From assembly GCA_964444825.1 (NCBI GenBank), contig CAYUIS010000083.1, positions 1 through 22,301 of the forward strand: a DNA stretch of 22,301 nt. The letters run 5' to 3'. This document shows positions 14,089 to 20,294 of this stretch, in pieces. Position numbers and translations under genes: made by a program. Every line of letters begins with the position of its first letter. The stretch's first letter is position 1. The stretch is from CAYUIS01 sp964444825 (lineage in GTDB: Bacteria > Chloroflexota > Anaerolineae > B4-G1). The notes beneath the pieces are model-generated. The model saw only the letters and a list, made by a program, of their open reading frames with translations, did no database searches and was not told the origin of the DNA.

Positions 14089-14994
14089 ATCATCCAAGTG
14101 GAAGACCTGGTCAAACGTTACGGCGATTTTGTGGCGGTGGATCGGCTCTCGTTCAGTGTGACACAGGGCGAGATCTTTGGCTTGCTGGGACCGAACGGAG
14201 CCGGCAAGACGACCACCATCCGCGTCATTATGGACATCCTGAGTCCTGATGAAGGGCGTGTGCTGATCCTGGGGGAACCACCTGGCCAGGCAAAGGGCCG
14301 GGTTGGCTACCTGCCGGAGGAGCGTGGACTGTACCGCAACCAGAAGGTGCTCGACACCCTGATCTACCTGGGTGAGCTGAAAGGTGTGTCTCGATCGGCC
14401 GCCCGGGAACGGGCGACCAGCCTGCTGGAACGGATACAACTGGAGGAGTGGGCCGGCCGCAAGGTCAAAGACCTGAGTCAGGGTATGCAGCAGCGACTTC
14501 AATTTGTGGCCACTCTGGTCCACGACCCTGAGGTCCTCTTTCTGGACGAGCCCTTTCAGGGCCTGGACCCGGTCAACATGGAGCGCGTCAAGGCGCTGAT
14601 CGTCGAGCTGCGCCAGGCTGGAAAGACGATTGTGCTCAGTTCACACCAAATGAACCTGGTGGAGGCGCTGTGCGACCGGATTCTGCTCGTCAACCGCGGG
14701 CGCTCGGTGCTGTACGGCCCGCTGGCAGAGATCAAACGGGACCATGCTCCCAATCTGATCAGGGTCCGCGCTTCCCATATTCCCCCGAATCTGCCCGGTG
14801 TGGTGACGACGGAGCCCGACGACGATGCATACAATCTTATTCTGGCGGATGATAGTAGCCCACAGGATGTGCTGCGTGCACTCCTCGATCAGAACGTGCA
14901 GATCCAAACGTATGAGGTAGCGCCGGTCCCACTGGAGGACATTTTTGTGGCAGCGGTGAGTGGCGATGAGGGAGGGGCCCATGAACTGGCGTAA
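14086..14994 (+). CDS. ABC transporter ATP-binding protein, NatA-like
   Basis: 302 residues. ATPase subunit of an ABC-2 exporter. Walker A GPNGAGKTT (35-43), Q-loop region with YLPEERGLY (about 76-83), signature LSQGMQQRLQF (130-140), Walker B VLFLDEPFQGLDP (D154, E155) and H-loop SSHQM with H187. The variant LSQGM in place of LSGGQ and the C-terminal extension of about 90 residues (DUF4162-like) are typical of the NatA/YhaQ group, linked to sodium or drug/peptide efflux. Its 3' end overlaps the permease gene start by 14 bases, giving a two-gene operon. The Shine-Dalgarno spacing is long (see the minimal ORF entry). Sodium export is only a guess from family membership. Confidence 0.93.
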   Translation: MIIQVEDLVKRYGDFVAVDRLSFSVTQGEIFGLLGPNGAGKTTTIRVIMDILSPDEGRVLILGEPPGQAKGRVGYLPEERGLYRNQKVLDTLIYLGELKGVSRSAARERATSLLERIQLEEWAGRKVKDLSQGMQQRLQFVATLVHDPEVLFLDEPFQGLDPVNMERVKALIVELRQAGKTIVLSSHQMNLVEALCDRILLVNRGRSVLYGPLAEIKRDHAPNLIRVRASHIPPNLPGVVTTEPDDDAYNLILADDSSPQDVLRALLDQNVQIQTYEVAPVPLEDIFVAAVSGDEGGAHELA

Positions 14995-16234
14995 AGTGTG
15001 GGTGGTTGCCCGCCACGAGTATCTGGCGAACCTACGGCGTCCGGGTTTTATCATCATGACGGCCATCGTACCTGCGCTGGGCCTCGTTGTCCTGATGCTG
15101 GGAACGGTGTTTGCCGGCCAGGCGAAGAGGTTGGGCAGCTTTCTGGAAGAGCAATTCGACATAGCGAGTCAGAGCACGGGGGTCGTGGATCGGTCCGGCA
15201 CCTTTTCTCCGATCCTGCCCAAGTATCAGGATCAGTTCATCCTATACGAGGATGAGGCCCAGGCGGAGCAGGCGCTGACGGATGAGCGGGTCTCCTCGGT
15301 GTTGTTGATCGAGGAGGACTATTTGGAGACGGGCCACGTGGTCGTCGTGACGACAGGCAGCGGCTTTGGCGCCGCCGCCGTCAGTGATTCACCCGCGATC
15401 CGCTCGTTTTTTATCGATCATCTGTTGGCCGGGCAGGTGGATCCTGCGCTGCAGGAGCGAGCGGCGGATCCACTGGATGTAGAGTCCCGGGTGATCTCCT
15501 CAGGTGGCGAGACGCAGGGCGAAGGCCCCCTGGGGTTTGTCTTTACGTTCGTCATCCCGTATATCCTGGCCATTTTCCTGGTGATGACCATATTCACCAC
15601 CTCCGGTTACCTGCTGCAGAGTGTGGCCGAGGAGAAGGAGAGCCGGGTCGTTGAGATCATCGTCTCCTCGATCCGGCCGGTCGAGTTGATGACCGGCAAG
15701 GTCGCCGGTCTGGGGGTGTTGGGGCTGACGCAGATCCTGATCTGGCTGATCAGCGCTGCCGGGTTCAGCGGTGGGGCAGTGGCTCTCCTGGCGGTCGTTG
15801 GGGCAGCCACTATCCCGGTCCGTGTCCTGGTTCTGGGGGTGGTCTACTATCTGCTCGGCTTTACGCTATACGCCATCCTGATGGCCGGGGTGGGGGCGCT
15901 GGGCGCAACCATGCAGGAGAGCCAGCAACTGGCCGGCATGTTCTCCTTCTTTGCCGCTATCCCGTACATGATCAGTGGATTCCTCTTTACCAATCCCAAT
16001 ATGCTCGTCGCCCGGGTGTTGAGTTTTTTCCCTCTTACCGCGCCGACGATGATGATGCTGCGACTGCCGCTGGCGGAGGTGCCTTGGGTAGACGTGGTCG
16101 GCAGTATCGTCGTCTTGCTGCTATCCATTCCGGTGGCGCTGTGGGCCGGGGCAAAGCTGTTCCGGGTGGGTTTGCTCATCTACGACAAGCGCCCGACGTT
16201 GAAGGAAATCTGGTTGATCCTGAGGGAAAAATGA
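14981..16234 (+). CDS. ABC-2 family permease, NatB-like
   Basis: 417 residues. An N-terminal helix near 24-46 (IIMTAIVPALGLVVLMLGTVF) is followed by an extracytoplasmic region of about 145 residues. Then come about five further hydrophobic segments (LGFVFTFVIPYILAIFLVMTIF; GLGVLGLTQILIWLISAAGF; VALLAVVGAATIPVRVLVLGVVYYLLGF; LAGMFSFFAAIPYMISGFLF; and a last one near 375-395). The coupling segment EEKESRVVEIIVSSIRPVELMTGK is a hallmark of NatB/YhaP-type ABC-2 membrane proteins. ATG at 14981, with GGAGGG (14971-14976) just upstream. An ATG at 14960 in frame is less well placed. Membrane partner of the ATPase encoded before it. Substrate not determinable. Confidence 0.92.
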   Translation: MNWRKVWVVARHEYLANLRRPGFIIMTAIVPALGLVVLMLGTVFAGQAKRLGSFLEEQFDIASQSTGVVDRSGTFSPILPKYQDQFILYEDEAQAEQALTDERVSSVLLIEEDYLETGHVVVVTTGSGFGAAAVSDSPAIRSFFIDHLLAGQVDPALQERAADPLDVESRVISSGGETQGEGPLGFVFTFVIPYILAIFLVMTIFTTSGYLLQSVAEEKESRVVEIIVSSIRPVELMTGKVAGLGVLGLTQILIWLISAAGFSGGAVALLAVVGAATIPVRVLVLGVVYYLLGFTLYAILMAGVGALGATMQESQQLAGMFSFFAAIPYMISGFLFTNPNMLVARVLSFFPLTAPTMMMLRLPLAEVPWVDVVGSIVVLLLSIPVALWAGAKLFRVGLLIYDKRPTLKEIWLILREK

Positions 16235-16243
16235 TAAAAATCC

Positions 16244-16272
16244 TTGAAATCGGGATGCTTTTGTGTTATTAT
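16244..16272 (+). promoter_or_regulatory. Sigma-70-type promoter just after the permease gene
   Basis: TTGAAA (16244-16249), 17-base spacer, TATTAT (16267-16272). Transcription would start near 16279, about 260 bases before the next gene, giving a long leader that includes the palindromic repeat element. Confidence 0.45.
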
Positions 16273-16332
16273 TGTACCACTGTGAATTGACAGAGTGGCA
16301 ACTAGCACCTCGTCAAGATAGAGGTAATGGGG

Positions 16333-16431
16333 CGTCATTCTGAGCGGAGCGAAGAATCTCACTGTTGGGAACGAGAAATCGCCTGTTTTGCAGAGGCGAG
16401 ATTCTTCGTCGCTGCGCTCCTCAGAATGACG
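16333..16431. repeat. Palindromic interspersed repeat, copy 2 (CGTCATTCTGAG family)
   Basis: CGTCATTCTGAG (16333-16344) and its complement (16420-16431) enclose GAGCGAAGAATCTCACTGTT and GAGATTCTTCG arms nearly identical to copy 1 at 11679-11810. The 11-base tandem of copy 1 is absent. With the promoter at 16244-16272, it accounts for the gene-free stretch 16235-16538. Confidence 0.85.
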
Positions 16432-16538
16432 GGTTACCCAAGTCAACTTGACAAAGCTTGAGGTTGAACTGAGCGTTTCCATTCCGCCTGCGGTGTGTCT
16501 TCTCTGTCAGATACAATAATCGAGGACAACGCGAATAA

Positions 16539-16898
16539 ATGTACCCTGACAGTGAAATACTCTTCCCCTCCCGCTGCATCCCGCATCTGCGCGACCTGCG
16601 TGGCCCGGAGTGGGCCACGGTGATCGATCATATCGCTGCCCTTCCTGACGGCCACGAGGACGTGTTGGGCTTTTCGTTGATGATGATCGGTCTCGGAAGC
16701 TGTCTGACGTGCGACCTGGATAGCTACCGTGCTTCCTTGGGTTGCTGCACGTGTGCTCGCCGCTCCGTCGGTGGCTTCAAAGGCTCGGACAGAGATCTGA
16801 TTCAACTGTTCGAGGAGGCTCGCGAGGAGGTGCGCACCTATCTGGAATCTAACGAGATCCCGGATCCCATAGCGGCGCTGGTCGAGAATCCGACCTGA
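16539..16898 (+). CDS. Small cysteine-rich protein of unknown function
   Basis: 119 residues, family not recognised. Six cysteines: C13, C55, C58, C69, C70 and C72, giving a CxxC then CCxC pattern inside GSCLTCDLDSYRASLGCCTC. The C-terminal third is an acidic amphipathic helix (DLIQLFEEAREEVRTYL). No signal peptide, so the cysteines are probably reduced in the cytoplasm and could bind zinc or an iron-sulfur cluster. The ATG at 16539 has GAGGAC about 11 bases upstream, a weak site. Coding character is supported by GC-rich third positions. It is convergent with the ANL-DAC gene, separated by a strong hairpin. Confidence 0.65.
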   Translation: MYPDSEILFPSRCIPHLRDLRGPEWATVIDHIAALPDGHEDVLGFSLMMIGLGSCLTCDLDSYRASLGCCTCARRSVGGFKGSDRDLIQLFEEAREEVRTYLESNEIPDPIAALVENPT

Positions 16899-16907
16899 TA
16901 CTTTCAG

Positions 16908-16953
16908 AGAAACCAGGTTTTTGTCGTGTTGCTTACAGAAAAACCTGGTTTCT
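16908..16953. terminator. Bidirectional-looking terminator between convergent genes
   Basis: AGAAACCAGGTTTTT (16908-16922) pairs perfectly with AAAAACCTGGTTTCT (16939-16953) around a 16-base loop. T runs lie on the arm in both directions. It sits between stop 16898 on plus and the gene end at 16959 on minus. Confidence 0.75.
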
Positions 16954-16958
16954 GGCCG

Positions 16959-19862
16959 CTACAGCGAGAGTATCCGCTGCCCGCAGTCGTACACGGTGAC
17001 AGGCCCATCCTGGGATACGGTGATCGCCAGGCATTGAGCCTCAGCGCTCATCTTGGCGGCGCTGCTGTGGCGGGCGCCTTTGCCGGGCCCGATATCGGCG
17101 ACGGTGGTAGCTCGCGGACGTAGCAGCACCATACAACCCCGAAACCGACCCTCGACGTCTATCACGGTCGCCCCATCCTGCTTGGCAAAGTTGATCAGCT
17201 CCCGATCAGAAAGCTGACCCATATCGGCGCTGGCGAACGTGGCCAGCGCGCTGATCTCTGAGGCATCGGAGCGCTCGAAAATAACGCTGGCGTCGCCCAG
17301 GAGGAAGATCGCTCCCAGGTTCTCCTCAGACATTTGGAAGGCGCAGTGCAGCACGCGTTGGACGAGCGTTGCGTCGTACCTGCCCTCCTTCTTCAGTTGG
17401 ACCATAAACTCGCCGACGTGGGATATGTTGTCAGGCGCCCAGTCGCCGTTGGCGTAGCGGCCGACCAGGTCCCCGTTGGCAAAGACCCGCACCTGTCCGC
17501 CGCCGGAGGGCACGAAAAAGACCACGGCATCACAGTGGCGGGAGATCGCGGCGTGGTGGCGGAACTGGGGGCCCAGCAGCAGACTCGTCGGCTCGCCCAG
17601 ATCGGCCTCGAGCCTGTGTACGCCTCGCACGTAGCCGTACTTGTCCACGACGTAGCCCAGCACCAATCCGTCCACGAGCTTGGCCATGGTGACCAGAATC
17701 CTGCGCATACGGCGGATGTGATCGTGTCGCAGCAGTTGAATGTGGCTGGGAGGCAACACGCGGGCGATACGGACGGGATTGCCCACGATCAAGGCGGTCG
17801 AAAGGGGCTTTTCCTCGCTCTCCATCTGGGCGATGGTGGCCGCGGCGTCGCAGATGTGGATCATTGAGGAAGCGTCTATCTGCTTATCACGGGCAAGCTC
17901 AAAGAGAAACTCTATGCCCGCGTCTGCGATCCAGGCGTCAAGCATGTTCTCTTTCTCCAACAGCTCCCGCAACCGCTCCGGCTCGACCTGGACCTGGGTG
18001 ACCTCGGCTCCCTCCCGGGAGGTGACCGTCGGGTACATGGAGTCGATCTGAGCGGCGCACAAATCGGTGATCACCTGACGATGGCCGCTCGCCAACGCGG
18101 ACGCCAGCTCGCCCTCGGGCTCGATGCAACGTGGATCGACGAGTCGATATGCCTCGATCTGCTCCCAGCGATCCAGCCGGTTGTTGATGCGGCCCATCAC
18201 CTCGTCAAAGAAAACCTTCACCTGGGGCGATTCGGCGGTCACCGTCAGTTGATGGCCGTCTTCTGGGTGCTCCTGAGCCTCACCCTTTTCCTTGTCCTTT
18301 TCCTGGAGGTGAGTCGCCAAACCCTCCAAATCGGGCATGATCAAGGCCGAGACGTATGGCCTGCCCTCGCCCAACACGATGGCCTGCTCGACAAAGCGGC
18401 TGGCCGTCAGGATCTTTTCGAGGGCGGTTGGCGCGATCTTGTGCCCGGTGGAGAGCACCATCAGATGCTGTTTGCGGCCGGTGATGTACAAGTGACCATC
18501 CTCGTCCAGGTACCCAACGTCGCCGCTGTGCAACCACCCCTCAGCATCGACCGCCTGCCGGGTCTCCTCGGGGCTCTGCCAGTACTCGCGCATCACCGTC
18601 TCGCCGCGCACCAATACGTCGCCGTCGTCGGTGATCCGGATCTCGAAACCGGACGCAACCCGGCCACAGGAGCCGGGTCGTAGATCCTCCGGCTGGCTGA
18701 CGGCCGGGAACCCACCGGCCTCGGTCAGGCTGTAGACGTTGAGCAATGGCAGCCCGATCGCCTGAAAGAACTCGTCCACCTCCTGGGACAAGGTAGCGCC
18801 CGTCGAGTAGAGGCGGCGCATGCGGCCTCCGAGCTGCCCTCTGAGCTGGCTGAAAAAGGTCATATCGGCCCGCGTATACTCCTGCCGCAGCTCCGGCGAG
18901 GCATCAGAGCCGGCGGCCTGATACTCCCGCCCCTTGGCCAGTGCCCACTGAAAGACGGCCTGGCTGGATTCCGGCGTACGGGCCACCTTGCCCATAACCT
19001 CGTTGTAGATGCGGTCGAAGGCGTTGGGGGTGGCCAACATGGTCGTCGGGCTGGCCTGCTGCAACTGCTCTCCCACAGAGTCGCCGGCCCCGACCACGAC
19101 GTTGACGATGCCGCACTGAAAATAGTGCAGGGTGACCACCAGATGGGCCACCGCGCTCAAGGAGCCCACCGTAAAGGCCACGTCATCCTCCTCGAACGTA
19201 AACCACTCGGCGACGTGACGCAGGGTAGCCAGGCCGCGGGCGTGGTCGAACACGGCTCCCTTCGGCCGGCCGGTCTCACCGATCACGTAGGGAATCGACG
19301 TCGCGGCCTGGGGGGAGATGCTGATGGCGTGGGAACGGATCCTCTCCTGCTCCTCGGGGGCTGGGGTGGGGGCTTCGAACAATATGCCGTTCATCGGCAC
19401 GACCCCGGGAGGGAGTTCTTCCAGTTCGTCCAAGAGATCGCCGATCACCAGGGCGGTCGTCAGATCGGGCAAGCCGCGATCCTCGTCCGCAGCAAAGCTA
19501 TCCAGGATGATTTGCAGGTGATCCTTATCCCCCAGTACGACCAGGTCGGCGCCCGAGTCCTGGAGGATCGTGAGCAGCATATCGGGGGCCAGGGAGGGAC
19601 GCAGGGGCACGACCGACCCACCTGACAGCAGGCAGGCGACGTATGCCGTCATCCACTCCAGGCAGTTGTCGACGGCGATAGCGATACGAACGATACCTTG
19701 ACGCAGGAAAAAGGCGGTCAGGCGAAAGACGAGGGTCTGGAACCTGCGGTAGGAGATACTCTGATAGTACCGGCCCCGCTTGATGCGAAAGCAGGTCTGC
19801 CTGGCGTACGTATCCATCGCCGCCAGGAGGAGCTGATTCAGATTCTTGATCTGTTCGTCCAT
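16959..19862 (-). CDS. ANL (acyl-CoA synthetase-like) - diadenylate cyclase (DAC) fusion protein
   Basis: 967 residues. Residues 1 to about 600 follow long-chain acyl-CoA synthetases: YVIGETGRPKG (variant P-loop, near 195-205), VYSLTE (375-379), GWLHSGDVGYLDEDG (near 448) and GRKQHLMVLSTGHKIAP hinge (461). At the place of the catalytic lysine (family pattern GELTPTLK) it reads GELASALAS, near 590, so adenylation may be lost. After a helical stretch (about 640-685), a sensor-like region follows (690-825, possibly the domain that precedes DAC in other proteins), then a C-terminal DAC domain (830-967). Its DGA motif is at 896-898 and its GARHSSAA at 929-936. DAC domains condense two ATP into c-di-AMP; the usual RHR is RHS here. 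Start: ATG at 19862 (MDEQIKNLNQ) has no clear Shine-Dalgarno. A GTG at 19934 would add 24 residues encoded by a palindrome. Confidence 0.85.
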   Translation of the reverse strand: MDEQIKNLNQLLLAAMDTYARQTCFRIKRGRYYQSISYRRFQTLVFRLTAFFLRQGIVRIAIAVDNCLEWMTAYVACLLSGGSVVPLRPSLAPDMLLTILQDSGADLVVLGDKDHLQIILDSFAADEDRGLPDLTTALVIGDLLDELEELPPGVVPMNGILFEAPTPAPEEQERIRSHAISISPQAATSIPYVIGETGRPKGAVFDHARGLATLRHVAEWFTFEEDDVAFTVGSLSAVAHLVVTLHYFQCGIVNVVVGAGDSVGEQLQQASPTTMLATPNAFDRIYNEVMGKVARTPESSQAVFQWALAKGREYQAAGSDASPELRQEYTRADMTFFSQLRGQLGGRMRRLYSTGATLSQEVDEFFQAIGLPLLNVYSLTEAGGFPAVSQPEDLRPGSCGRVASGFEIRITDDGDVLVRGETVMREYWQSPEETRQAVDAEGWLHSGDVGYLDEDGHLYITGRKQHLMVLSTGHKIAPTALEKILTASRFVEQAIVLGEGRPYVSALIMPDLEGLATHLQEKDKEKGEAQEHPEDGHQLTVTAESPQVKVFFDEVMGRINNRLDRWEQIEAYRLVDPRCIEPEGELASALASGHRQVITDLCAAQIDSMYPTVTSREGAEVTQVQVEPERLRELLEKENMLDAWIADAGIEFLFELARDKQIDASSMIHICDAAATIAQMESEEKPLSTALIVGNPVRIARVLPPSHIQLLRHDHIRRMRRILVTMAKLVDGLVLGYVVDKYGYVRGVHRLEADLGEPTSLLLGPQFRHHAAISRHCDAVVFFVPSGGGQVRVFANGDLVGRYANGDWAPDNISHVGEFMVQLKKEGRYDATLVQRVLHCAFQMSEENLGAIFLLGDASVIFERSDASEISALATFASADMGQLSDRELINFAKQDGATVIDVEGRFRGCMVLLRPRATTVADIGPGKGARHSSAAKMSAEAQCLAITVSQDGPVTVYDCGQRILSL

Positions 19863-19869
19863 ATCGCTT

Positions 19870-19977
19870 GTTTGCCAGCTCAGGTTAAGCCCAGCTATAG
19901 ACTGCTCTAGCCCTCGTCCTCGAGGGCGAAACACACCCCCGAGACGGGGGTTTGAGCGCGTTTGCCAGCTCAGGTTA
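19870..19977. repeat. 18-bp direct repeat upstream of the ANL-DAC gene
   Basis: GTTTGCCAGCTCAGGTTA at 19870-19887 and again at 19960-19977. The 72 bases between hold two hairpins: GCCCTCG-TCCT-CGAGGGC (19910-19927) and CCCCCG-AGA-CGGGGG (19936-19950). The first copy starts 8 bases before the probable start codon of the minus-strand gene, so this is its leader and promoter area. Confidence 0.8.
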
Positions 19978-20026
19978 GCATAATCTTACCACGTCTTGGC
20001 CATAGTTCAAATGGGCGGGGTGATGG

Positions 20027-20178
20027 GGGTGCATTCCAATCCTGGGGCAACTTGTTCTTCAATGCTCCCAGTCCCCGTCCTCGGGGACGTCGAGGCCAGG
20101 TCAAGATATGCCGCAGACGCCCTCGAGGACGAGGGCTTCGAGTGGTGTTCAAAGTTGCCCCCAAATTGAAGTCCACCC
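20027..20178. repeat. Inverted, diverged repeat units each carrying a CCTCG-TCCT-CGAGG type hairpin
   Basis: The left arm (20027-20053) and the complement of the right arm (20151-20178) share a GGGTGnAnTTCnAAT...GGGGCAACTT core. Each arm is followed inward by a 7-bp hairpin with the same loop: GTCCCCG-TCCT-CGGGGAC (20071-20088) and, in inverted orientation, GCCCTCG-AGGA-CGAGGGC (20119-20136). With the copy at 19910-19927 there are three related hairpins. These repeats and the direct repeat account for most of the gene-free stretch 19863-20294. Confidence 0.7.
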
Positions 20179-20294
20179 GGGTGATGGGGTGAACCCCAAA
20201 CTCGGGATGAGGAGGGCGGGTTTTGACTGGCGCGCTGGCGGATGTGATGATAGAATCAGGCCCGACGCAACAGGGTGCGGGCAAGGAGAGATCA

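Noticed and set aside
16448..16453. Perfect TTGACA as promoter of the cysteine-rich gene
   Set aside because: No -10-like hexamer at 16-18 bases downstream.
16180..16482. Minus-strand ORF containing RHSEERSDEESRL
   Set aside because: It is the translation of the palindromic repeat at 16333-16431, a familiar false protein.
20223..20256. TTGACT and TAGAAT as promoter of the STAND gene
   Set aside because: Spacer is 22 bases, too long.
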